From Syncephalastrum monosporum B8922 (lineage: Eukaryota > Mucoromycota > Mucoromycetes > Mucorales > Syncephalastraceae): a stretch of 64,000 bases of DNA. How positions within the stretch are numbered: position 1 is the first letter of the stretch; each line of letters begins with the position of its first letter. The position numbers and the translations under genes are program-made. Below are positions 36,130 through 47,396 of the stretch, piece after piece. The stretch covers positions 410,454 through 474,453 of the forward strand of contig JNEN01001228.1 of NCBI GenBank assembly GCA_000697355.1, read 5' to 3'. Under the pieces are notes generated by a model. That model saw only the letters and a list, made by a program, of their open reading frames with translations, did not search any database and had not been told where the DNA came from.

Positions 36130-36676
36130 GTTCATGCAGTATAGACTTTTACATACTCAATCGCTTTCATTGTCACTGTTCCTTTTTTCCCTTCTTTTGT
36201 TCTCTATACACATATCGTCTTTTGCTAATACTACATAATCTATTTAGGCTTGACCTTGTGCCGAGTCCATTTAGCTTCGGTACAAAAAACGCACTGGGAT
36301 AACGTGAATGATATGCGGTTTGTAAAGATAGATGTTTGAGAGACAGGTGTGAAATGAGGGAATCCCTTTTTTGGTTGAATTTACCTTTTTTGAGAAACAA
36401 GGAATAGAGAAAAACAAAAGAACGATCGTTTTTCATGAAGCTGCAAGGAAAATAGGCAAATAAGGTTGGGGAAAAAGGCGCGCCCTAAGAGCAGGATGGA
36501 TTCCGAAGGCGCGGGTGTAGCACACAGGGCAAATGCAGAACGTTCTTTTACCCGATACGCGGACTTGGAAGAGAGGCTGCTCCATATCCTACCGCTCTCT
36601 CTCTCTTTCAGTCTCGCTGCTTGTCCCTCTTTCTGGTCCTCTATTTTTTTTCTCCATACGAGCGGATGTACGGACC
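36130..36676. other. Intergenic region upstream of the ABCC transporter
   Basis: 547 bp that include the PSS 3' UTR and the ABCC promoter. A CT-rich run (36594-36612) lies 65 bp before the ABCC start. No gene was seen. Confidence 0.35.
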
Positions 36677-39600
36677 ATGGAAGACATTGGTTGCAGTGTA
36701 TCGGTAGATAAACATAAACAAAAGCGCCGAAGGAGCGTCTAATGCCTACTATTTACAGAGTCCGTGGTTGAGTGATAGGCAGGATCTAGCACCCTGTTTG
36801 CGTCTTATGCAAGTATACGCTCATATTGAAATAACCACTGACACCTCTTCTGCAGTTTATTCGACTGTCTACTACCACTGGCGCTTCTCAAATGGTCCGT
36901 CTTCACCATTCTTTTTAAAGCTTTCAAGCATTGGCGCCAATCTGCGTCGACACACTACTCTCCATTGCTCAAGAATGCCACTATAGCCAGTTACGGGGCA
37001 GCCACCACCCGTGATCAGGATCAACAAGCTCCTTTGCTGGAGCCGGACGTTGCCGACGAAGGAAGCTCCTCGTCTTTGAGTTCCTTGTTGATGCACGAAT
37101 CGGATAATAAGGCGACGAAGTATATCTTCCCGGGGGTGCGCGTGGTGGCGGCCTTGTTTCAGGTGGGTGCCTGCGCTTGGGCCCTGCACCAATTGGCTCG
37201 AGGTACCTATGTCCTGGACTCTCTCGTGGAAGGTTCACTTGCACTCGCAAAGGCTGCTTACGGTGCCCATATTCTGGTCTGGGTAAGTCGCACGCATGAT
37301 TCTGGTCATTTGCTTGTTGCTTTGTTTGTGCTCATGCTTCTGTAAGGTTTATGTCTCGCTTTTGGCCATCTACTCGCGCAACTTCTCCAACGTCCAGGAC
37401 GAGAAAAGCCTGAAGCACCAGCTGGCCGATATCGCCTGCCGACATGTTAATGTCTTTTTCACTATTGCATTTTTCACCTCTGTCGTTACCCTGCGTTCGT
37501 ATTACATTGTGCACGACCTCGACTTCACCAGTGTTGGCTACCGCCTTGCCATTGCTAACACTGTGGGCCTGTTCTGTTTCCTGGCCATCATCGTTCATGA
37601 AGCACGCTACCAGCCCCATGTTACCATGACCAGCTCAGTAAGTTATTACGAAATGACAAAGCTTTTCCTTGACGTCGAGAGCGAGGTTCTGACTGCTAAA
37701 CAGGGCCGCTTGCCTTCCGGGGAAAACTGGGCATCCCTATACTCCAAGTTTATGTTTGACTGGGTAGACGGTATGATGAAGGAAGGTAGCCAGCGTACTC
37801 TGCAGGACAAGGACCTGGTCGAGCTACCGGCAGACAACCAAGCTCGCAATGTTCTCCGCAGCTACCGTGGCAAAGGTGCGTTGACCATGGCCTGGGGCCT
37901 CTTCCTCACGTTCCGCAAGGTGCTACTGGTGCAAGCAATCTACTGCATGACCTGGAGCGTGGCCATGTTCGGTCCTCCCGTTGCTCTGAACCAGATTATC
38001 AAATTCATTGAGGACCCTACCCAGTACTCCTCTGCTAGCCATGCCTACCTTTTCGTGCTCGGCTTATTCCTCACCAGCACTATCCAGTCATTGTCATACC
38101 AGCAAGCGCTTTATCTGGGCCGTGTCATGGGTATCCGGGTTCAAGCTATCGCGATCGGTGAGGTCTATGCCAAAGCATTACGTCGTAAGGATGAAACGGG
38201 CGCGGCAGACGCAGACGCTGCCTCCCCTCCTACAGCTGACAACAAGGACGGTAAACCGGCCATGAAGAGTGATACCAATAATCTGCTCTCGGTGGATGCG
38301 CAAAAGATAGCCGACTTGATGGCGTACATCTTTTACGTGTATTCGTACCCGTTCCAGATTATCGTCTGCATCTGTGCTCTATACAAATTATTAGGTGTTG
38401 CTTCCCTCTATGGCGTGTTGATTATGTGCTTCTCGCAACCGCTTACGTATTACATCAGCCGCCGCTTCCAGCGCAAGCATCGCGAGGTCATGTCATGCAC
38501 AGATAAGCGTATTAAGATCATGAACGAGCTTTTGGGCGCTATCCGCGTCGTCAAATTCTTTGCTTGGGAGCGTGAATTCCACAAGCGCGTCTTTGACGCA
38601 CGTCAAAACGAGCTCAAGGCCGTGCGTTCCCGGCTTTACACATTCATGGCCATCTCCAATACGTAAGTGAGGATCAACAGGGGAATACGCGTAGAGGCAT
38701 AGGAAAAGACACTGATAGATGCCGCTCTGGATAGCTGGTTTTTCATTCCCATCCTTATGATGGTGATTGTCTTTTACATGTACGCACTCAACAACGAGTT
38801 GACAGCCTCAACCGCCTTCACTGCTCTCGCGCTTTTCAACACCTTCAAATCGGCCCTGGATGAACTGCCGATGATTACGTCGTGGGTCCTCCAGGCAAAC
38901 GTCTCGCTCAAGCGTATCGACAAGTTCCTGGCCAGTGATGAGGTCTCGCCGGAGTTTTACGTCGGTGACCCCCGCGTCCAGATTGGTTTTGTCGACAATG
39001 CCACGTTCAGCTACGATAAGCCATCTGCGGACGCTGTGCCGGCCCTTAGGAACCTGAACCTGAGTTTCCCTGTCAACAAGTTATCAATTGTGTGTGGCGC
39101 CACTGGTTCGGGTAAAACAACCCTCATATCCAGCTTGCTGGGAGAGACGTACTGTCTCCAGGGATCTTCTGTGCTGCCTCGCAAGGACCCTTCGATCCAT
39201 GCAGTTCAGGGCGGTGCTGTCTCGGGTATCGCATATGTTGCCCAAGCGGCGTGGTTGCAAAACTGCAGTATCCGGGATAACATTCTCTTTGGCCTGCCTT
39301 ACGATGAGGAGCGGTATACCAAAGTGCTCTACATGACGGCGTTGACGCGTGATTTGGATATTCTCGAGTTTGGCGATGCTACCGAGGTCGGTGAGCGTGG
39401 CATCACACTCAGTGGTGGACAAAAGCAACGGTAATAATGAAAATCATGCCTTTATTGCAAATAACTCACTCTTCACGATATGAACAGTGTTGCGATTGCG
39501 CGCGCAGTGTATTCGCAGGCTCAGACGCTCATCCTCGACGACTGCCTGAGCGCGGTGGATGCACACACTGCAAAACATTTGTACGACCACTGCCTGACAG

Positions 39601-41762
39601 GCGAGTTGGTACGCCATCGAACCGTGATTCTTGTGACACACCATGTCAGCCTCTGCATCAAAGGTGCCGACTACGTCGTCGTACTCCGCGAGGGAGAGGT
39701 GGCCATCGCTGACGAACCATCGGCTGTGATCGCATCCGGCCTCCTCGGTGATGAATTCGTGCCCGAAGACGAGACTGTGCTAGATGCCGAGGAAGAACGT
39801 GCCATCGAGGGCCCTATCCCAGTCGTCCCTACTTCGACGAAGGTTGCCGATCATAGCAACGAAAACGCCAAGTTGGTTAAAGACGAGGCCCGATCGGAAG
39901 GCAGCGTATCCTGGATTGTCTATGCTACTTACATCCAGGCGTCGGGCGGTTATATATACTGGATCTTGGTATTGACGTGCTTCTGCCTTGCTCAGGGCTC
40001 GATCATGGGACAAGACTACTGGATCCGCGTGTGGTCTTCAGCCTACGGATCTAAAGAGACGCATGCCGCCTTCAACGTTCTTTCAGAGGTGTCTTCACTG
40101 CCTTACTTTGCGAATGACTCGCGCCTCCATGCTGTGAAGAAACCAAATATCGACGTAACGTACTACCTCGGTATTTATTTTGGTATTGGTCTCCTTGCCC
40201 TGTTCATGGTCACACTGCGGTCCTTGACGCTATACAACGGGTCGTTGCGTGCTTCGCGCAAAATGCATAGTCAGCTTTTGGACCGCATACTACACGCGAA
40301 AGTGCGTTTCTTTGACACGACGCCCGTGGGCCGTATCATCAATCGCTTTTCATCCGATATGGAAACCATCGATCAGGCCCTTGCGCCTCAGCTGGCCGCC
40401 TTGGTATATTCGAGCATTGCAACCATCTGTGTTGTGGTTGTTATCTCAGCCATTACACCCATCTTTCTGATCCCTGGCGTACTTATTGCATTTGTGTTTT
40501 GGAGAATTGGTCTGTATTACCTCAAGACGTCGCGCGATTTGAAACGCCTCAACTCGGTATCACGGAGTCCAATCTATGTGCAGTTTGGCGAAAGCGTCAC
40601 CGGTGTCAAGACGATTCGTGCGTTTGGTGCGCAAAACCGATTTATCGAGGATAACTATGAGCGTGTCGACACCGCAAATCGACCGTTTATCTGGATGTGG
40701 GCGACCAACCGCTGGCTCCACTGCCGTGTGGATGTCCTGGGTGCCTTTGTGGGCTTTTGCACGGGCTCGGTTCTGCTCGTTTCGCGCTCGTGGGTCGACC
40801 CTGGTCTCGCTGGCCTGGCCCTGTCCTACTCGCTGGTATTCACGCGCCATATTCTTTGGGTGATCCGATGCTATGCCATGAACGAAATCAACTGCAACTC
40901 GGTTGAGCGTGTCCACGAGTATCTCAGCATTGAACAGGAACCACCCGCGCATATCCCCGAGACGTGTCCGCCCCCGAACTGGCCTGAGAGCGGCGCGGTC
41001 AAGGTGCAGGACCTCGTGATGCAGTATGCTCCCGACACCCCGGCCGTGCTCCGTAACATCAACTTTGAGACGCGCCCACGCGAGAAGATCGGTATTGTCG
41101 GCAGGACCGGCTCGGGCAAATCGACGCTGGCACTCTCCCTGTTCCGGTTCATGGAAGCCACGCAAGGCAAGATCTACATTGATGGTGTGGATATCAGTCA
41201 GCTGGGCCTAGAAGATCTCCGTTCGCGTCTGACCATAATCCCACAAGATCCGGTCCTCTTCTCAGGCACGTTGCGTAGCAACCTGGACCCGTTCCACCAG
41301 TATGACGACGCCGCGTTGTATGCTGCTCTGCGACGCGCCCATTTGCAAGCGAACAGCGGTGAGACACTGACGTTGGATGCGCCTGTGACGGAGAATGGCA
41401 GCAACTGGTCGCAAGGCCAGCGTCAGCTGATTGCACTTGCACGCGCGCTTGTCAAGAAATCGGCACTGATTATTCTGGACGAGGCAACGTCGTCTGTTGA
41501 CTTTGATACCGACCACCAAATCCAAGAGACAATCCGCAGCGAGTTTGTCGAGTCGTCGCTTCTGTGCATTGCCCACCGTATCCGGACTGTGGTGGACTAC
41601 GACCGAATCCTCGTGCTGGATCATGGGGAAGTCGTCGAGTTTGATACCCCGTATGCGCTCATTACCCGGCCTGGCAGTGTATTCCAGCAAATGTGCGAGC
41701 GCAGTGGCGAATACTCTGAGCTGCTGAGTCTAGCGACCGGTAAACATGAAGCCGCGCAGTAG
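36677..41762 (+). CDS. Full-size ABC transporter, ABCC/MRP subfamily
   Basis: This is an ATP-driven exporter or vacuolar transporter of conjugates or drugs. Six exons (36677-36703, 36759-36808, 36856-37282, 37347-38662, 38735-39430, 39488-41762) join to 1596 residues. The amino-terminal TMD0-like part starts SPWLSDRQDLAPCLRL and has hydrophobic helices. TMD1 precedes NBD1, which has Walker A GATGSGKTT, signature LSGGQKQR and Walker B LILDDCLSAVD. TMD2 precedes NBD2, with Walker A GRTGSGKST, signature SNWSQGQRQL and Walker B LIILDEATSSVD. NBD1 has Asp-Asp where NBD2 has Asp-Glu, the asymmetry usual in ABCC proteins. The layout fits the fungal YBT1/VMR1/BPT1 group of vacuolar transporters. Substrate cannot be told. 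The first two exons are tiny, and intron 2 has a GC donor. Confidence 0.93.
36809..36855 (+). other. GC-AG intron in the ABCC gene
   Basis: The intron begins GCAAGTATAC and ends TCTGCAG (47 bp). The usual GT sites nearby (36796, 36802, 36813) leave the wrong phase for the next exon. The GC donor alone joins CLRL to ILFDCLLPL and keeps all later exons in frame (total 4791 nt, a multiple of three). The donor matches the GCAAGT consensus of GC-AG introns. Confidence 0.7.
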
Positions 41763-42029
41763 AGTTCACGGTCATAGAAGATATCATATTTTTCTGGTGT
41801 GTTCTTTCATAGGGAATGCACTATGTCAATAAATAGAGTATGACAAGTAAATACGGCGGATGGTGTTGAGCTGCAGGCTGTGGAAGGGGGGGGGGTTGTG
41901 CTATGGTCTTTTCAAGGGAAGATGAACCCCTCAATTACGATAGTCGTCAATTTGCGCCACCGTTTCCTCCGTTTTCCATTCTATTTCTGCTGGTACCACT
42001 GCCGTGCTGCATTTTCAAAGGACGAGAGC

Positions 42030-44530
42030 ATGGCTGATTCACCAACGACTAAAGGTGCATCCCCGCAGCACCTCGTCGACAATGGCGAAGCAGCTGTCCT
42101 TCCTCGGATGGATGACCGGCCGACTTCGCGACAGCAGGCCGCCAACGGGGAAGCAGCGCTCCAGCCATTGCGCACAGACGAGACCCACCATGGCCACCCC
42201 CCAGCCTTCTCGGACGATGAAGTCGAATCCCTCGTGTCAGACACAGAACCTATGCTATCACAAACGACAGGCTCATACCTCAAGGGCAACACCCATATCC
42301 GCGGCCCCAATACCCTCTGTCGTGTCCTCTTCTTGACGCTGTGCTTGGCGGGGTAAATTACATAACACGACCTAGCATTATCAAATTATGCAACTCAGAC
42401 TTTTTTTTTTTTGTGCTTTCCCTTGGTGTCTTTCTCAGACTCCAATTCACATGTACGTGCCACATCACACTCATGCAGACACGAGGAAGAATATTCATAT
42501 CTAGTTTCTTGTAGGGGCGGTTGAGATGGCTTATGGTTCGATTTATTCAGTGTTTCTTTACTTTTCTGCCAGACCCCACGACTGACTCATCTTTCGTGTT
42601 CAACAGGCACACCCTATTTACTATCGCTTGGACTGACTAAATCCTTCATGTCCCTCGTATGGATCGCAGGTCCTCTTTCAGGTAGGCCCAGCAAGCCTCG
42701 TAAAGCATGAACGTGACTGAGCGACTCCACACAGGCCTGTTGATGCAGCCCATCGTCGGTGCTCTCTCGGATCGATGCACATCCCGTTTTGGTCGACGAA
42801 GGCCCTTCCTGGTTCTGGGGAGCATTGCAGTGGTTGTTTGTCTTCTCATTATCGGATGGACGCGTGAAATCACCTCGCTGCTGACCGGCACTCATGAGGG
42901 CGATACGGTGAGTATACTTCATGGCCGACCATTCAAGTTTCAACTGATGTCTGTGTTTTGCAGTTCAAACACCTTTCTATAGGCATTGCCATCGCGTCAA
43001 TCTACTTTTTGGATTTCAGTATCAACTGCGGTAATTATCAGAGTTCCTTCTGGCTGTTGTTGAATCAAAGCTTATTCTTGTTATGGCTAGTTCAAGCTTC
43101 TTGTCGAGCCCTTCTGGTGGATGCGCTTCCCCCTTCACAGCAGGAAGATGGGACAGCTTGGGCGAGCCGAATGGTCGGCCTTGGTAATGTAGCTGGTTAC
43201 TTTATGTAAGTATCTAGGGTCAGCTCGCGACAATCATTTGTATTGAGATCGTCTATAGGGGCTATGCTGATCTTGTTACTGCATTCCCGTTCTTGGGCGA
43301 TACCCAGCTAAAGGTGCTGTGTGTCATCGCATCCATCATCCTCTTATTATGTGATGCTGTTACATGCTATACTGTAACTGAAAAAGTGTTGACGAAAGAA
43401 AACAGGTAAGTCTGGGAAGGGTACTTTCATCCATCGGAAATGGAACCTAAAGAAAGGGTCGCTCTATCCAAAGCGAAAAACCACGTGAATCGCCCTTTGC
43501 AGCCTTCTCTGCCATCGCATCCAATATATGGAACTTACCGCGTCCTATCCGACGGATATGCAACGTCCAATTTTTTGCGTGGATCGGGTGGTTCCCTTTT
43601 CTCTTTTATTCCACGACCTGGGTTGCCGAGATCTACGACCAGACAGCCTTGCAAAATCCAGGACAAGACACCGGCGATGCCGTCGGCCAAGCAACACGCG
43701 CGGGGTCGTTCTCTTTCCTCATCTACTCACTCGTCTCCCTTGGCGCGTCGTTTCTACTCCCACTCATTGTCGCCCCCTCCTACGGGAAAGAGAATCCGAA
43801 CCGGACGTTTCGATTTCGCTGGCGCGGCAGAGACGTGGAAATTGAGCCATCCAAGTACCTCAAAATTCCCTTTTTGACGCTGCCGCGTGCGTGGTGCGCG
43901 AGTCATTTCCTGTTTTGCATCATGATGCTCAGCACCGTATTCGTCTCTGATGTCGCTGGCGCCTCCATCGTGATCGGTATATGTGGCATCAGCTGGGCCA
44001 TGACCATGTGGGCTCCCTTCTCGCTCCTAGGGGAGTATATCTCGCAGAACGAGGAGATCAGCTTGGAACAAAGCCGCGACGCTCAGCATGCGCAAGACAG
44101 CCAACCGCCCCACGAGGTCTTTATCAACCCACGGGCTATGTCATCCTCGCGCTTTAGCCTGGCTGCAGGTGGCGCGAGTCTCGGTACGGAGGGCGGGTTC
44201 TATCAGCTGGTCGAGCAGCCTGAAGATGCTAGTGATCGCATGGAAATGCATAGTCGACATGAGCTCAGCGGCCAGGGTGCTGACGAAACAGTCAAGCTCG
44301 ATCCATCGGCGACTTCCGCAGGCATATTACTGGGAATCCATAATATGTATATCGTGCTTCCGCAATTCCTCGTCACATTTTTCAGCAGCATCATGTTTCA
44401 TTTCCTGGAAAAAGGAGGCACGGAAGGCGAAGACGCATCGCCGGGAGCGATTGGCGTGGTCCTCCGGTTTGGAGCCATTATGGCTGGCATAGCTGGATAT
44501 TTCACCACTCGAATTGGACGGCCCTACTAG
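42030..44530 (+). CDS. SLC45/SUT-type sucrose or disaccharide:proton symporter
   Basis: This MFS-type (GPH-related) carrier resembles fission yeast Sut1 and animal SLC45 proteins. The first about 90 residues are polar and Ser-rich (MADSPTTKGASPQHLVDNGE). Membrane helices follow with VEMAYGTPYLLSLGLTKS, VWIAGPLSGLLMQPIVGALSD and the family loop RCTSRFGRRRPFLVLG. Then come SINCVQASCRALLVDALP and WASRMVGLGNVAGYFMGY. FFAWIGWFPFLFYSTTWVAE begins the second half, and a Ser/Glu-rich loop (about 44050-44290) precedes the last two helices. About seven exons; the last is long (from about 43500). The ATG at 42030 is the first in frame. Sugar preference cannot be read from sequence. It lies 267 bp after the ABCC gene on the same strand. 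Confidence 0.88.
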
Positions 44531-44706
44531 CTAGGCATATGTAGGGTGCAACCGTCTATCGAGCTTATATACACGTAGGGGATCTTAAAAGTCATGTAAC
44601 ATACGATACAGTATGATGTATACACTATCATTCTTTTAGCATCCGTATTTCTGCGGACCTTGTTCTCTCCTTCCTTTCTTGTTGCCTGCTATACGCGTCT
44701 CCCGTC

Positions 44707-47259
44707 ATGGAAGCATTCGTCGATCACCAGATCGCACTGGTCCAAAAAGAAAAAGAGGTCGATGTCGAAGACACTCAACGACTCTTGTCGGCCTACTCGC
44801 CATTCCAATTGCAAAAGCGTGGCGTGGCTCTCATTGGCCTTCGGGTGACGGGTGAGGCAACCCTTCTTATGAGTATATTTGTTTTATTTATTTTTGTTGT
44901 GTCTTCTGTCTGCAAGCCATGCGCACCGGTCTCGGAGGCAAGAGGTACGATGGGTCCCTCTACCAGACCGTGTTACGCTGACTCGGCTTATTTTATGGTA
45001 GCTTGGTCGACGTTGAGCCGCAGCAGGGCAAGACAGAGTTCCCACCGCACAAGATTTCCACAGGTGATATCGTCGGTCTTGATGAGTACAAAAAGGACAA
45101 GCCCAAGAAAAAAGACAGTTCCGCCTGGTCTGGCGTCGTGGTGCGTGTCGCGGATGCGCGTATCACGATTGCCCTTTCAGGCGATGACAACGAGCTTCCT
45201 ACCGAGGTGCAAGACCGCTGTCAAATGTCAGTTAGTCCACAGGCGTGCACGGTGCTCTGATACTGATACAAGTGACTCGTAGTGTCAAGTTGGCCAATAA
45301 TATCACATATGAAAGGTAGATTGGAGTACGCTAGCTACATTCCCTCGTGACTCATATCATACCTTGGCATCTAGAATGCTTAAAGCACTGGATCTTTTGA
45401 AAAGGGAGGCTATCCCACGTCAGGACGCTCTACCACACGTCCTTTTCGGTCAGCGTGCGCCCAGCGCACCTCAGGATATCTCCGATTTGCAGTTCTTTGA
45501 CGAAACGCTCAATGACTCACAAAAAGATGCCGTTCGATTTGCTCTGGGTGCTAATGAAGTCGCCTTGGTGCATGGTCCTCCAGGCGTACGTGCCTCGCTC
45601 AGATATACCACCTGATAGACTAAATCATTGTGCTAGACGGGCAAGACCTACACCCTTGTGGAAATCATTCGCCAGTTGGCGGTAAACCAGGGCAAGAAGG
45701 TCCTGGTGTGTGGACCCTCCAACATCTCGGTAGGCATGTGATCGATGCCTCTCGTAGTAACCGCGTCTCACCCATACGCAGATAACCTTGTCGAGCGTCT
45801 GGCGAAACACAAGATGAATCTAGTACGGGTGGGCCACCCTGCACGTATCTTGCCCACCGTGCTGGAGCACTCGCTGGACATCATTACGCGCACCTGTGAT
45901 GCAGGCCAGATTGTAGCGGACGTTCGGAAAGAGATGGACGAAACGCTGGGCAAAATTAGCAAGACCAAAGCACGTGCGGAACGTCGGGCGCTTTATGCCC
46001 ATCTGAAAGACCTGCGAAAAGATTATCGAGCGCGGGAGCGCAAGGTACTGGATGAGGTCATGACGGGGGCTCAAGTGCTCATATCCACCTTGAATGGGTA
46101 CGTACAAAGGATGCAAGTACATCGACAGTGAGAAAGAGTAACGAGCGTCAAAATGCTATGTAGATGCGGCAGTCGCAATATGTGGCATCGCGAGTTTGAT
46201 GTGGTTATCATCGATGAAGCAACACAAGCACTTGAAGGCAAGTTAACGAGACAGAACAAAATACAATTGAATGCGTAGACTCAACGTTATGTAGCTGAAT
46301 GCTGGATTGCCCTTCTGAAGGGCAAAAAAGCAATTCTGGTAAGGCTGCGTAGGAGGCTTTACATGGGCCTGCTAACGTTCGATGTAGGCAGGTGATCATT
46401 TACAGCTTCCTCCTACTGTCAAGACGCCTCCGGTACCTGGAAAAAAGAAGAAAGCTACCAAAGACAAACAACTCTCATGCGACACGGACCTGAGTGTGAC
46501 TTTATTCGACCGTCTGTTGGCCATGTACGGCAACAAAGTCAAGCGTATGCTCAAAGTCCAATATCGTATGCATGCCAAGATTATGGAGTTCAGTTCCCGA
46601 GAGCTCTATGATGATGAACTGGTAGCCGATAGCAGCGTAGCCTCTCATCTGCTAAGCGACCTGGAAGGCGTCGACGCCAGTGATAATACGAGTGTACCAG
46701 TCGTCATGATTGACACGAGTGACACGGGTCTGGCCAACGAGAAAACGGATGAGGAGGCAGACCAGGAAGACAGTAAAGCGAACGACGTCGAGGTGGATCT
46801 AGCAGTGCGGCACGTGCAGCAGCTGCTGGACGACGGTGTGACGGAGGATCAGATTGGTGTGATTACGCCCTACGCATATCAAGTTACCCAACTCGTGCGC
46901 GCCTTGCGGGAGCGCCATCCCAAGATTGAAATTGGCACGGTTGACGGTTTCCAGGGTCGTGAGAAAGAAGCCATCCTGCTCTCGCTCGTCCGATCCAATG
47001 ATGATGGTGAAGTGGGCTTTTTGGCCGAGAAACGTCGTCTTAATGGTAATGCTATGCTGACGTCCATTTCACCATACCTCACACTTTTTCCTCTTTAGTG
47101 GCTATGACGCGTCCTAAGCGACATTTATGCGTCATCTGTGACTCAGAGACGCTGTCGGGAAACAAAGGACATCGAACACGCAATGATGGAGGATTTTTGA
47201 AGCGTTGGATGGAATGGCTAGGTGATGAAAGTGATCTGCGCTTTAGTGAAGATCAATAG
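44707..47259 (+). CDS. SF1B DNA/RNA helicase IGHMBP2/SMUBP2/Hcs1 type
   Basis: This UPF1-like 5'-3' helicase family acts on DNA and ribosome-linked RNA. It starts MEAFVDHQIALVQKEKEVDV. The beta-barrel region has RTGLGGKSLVDVEPQ and KISTGDIVGL. Helicase motifs are HGPPG|TGKT (Walker A, split by an intron at about 45588-45637), VCGPSNISVDNL, VIIDEATQALE, LAGDHLQLPPTV, VQYRMHAKIMEF, IGTVDGFQGREKEAI and VAMTRPKRHL. The protein ends about 45 residues after the last motif (ESDLRFSEDQ). It thus lacks the R3H and AN1 zinc-finger domains of animal IGHMBP2, as in yeast Hcs1. Multiple short introns. The stop lies 137 bp from the stop of phosphofructokinase on the other strand. Confidence 0.93.
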
Positions 47260-47396
47260 AAAACATATCCCTAATAGGTCGAGGTTGATATTCTAAAGAC
47301 AATATCTATGTAAATTACAGAGCAAAGGGAAAATTGTGGGGCATTAAGATGCAATACTTTTTTTTTGTTTGTTTGTTTTTGTCTGACACATATCGG

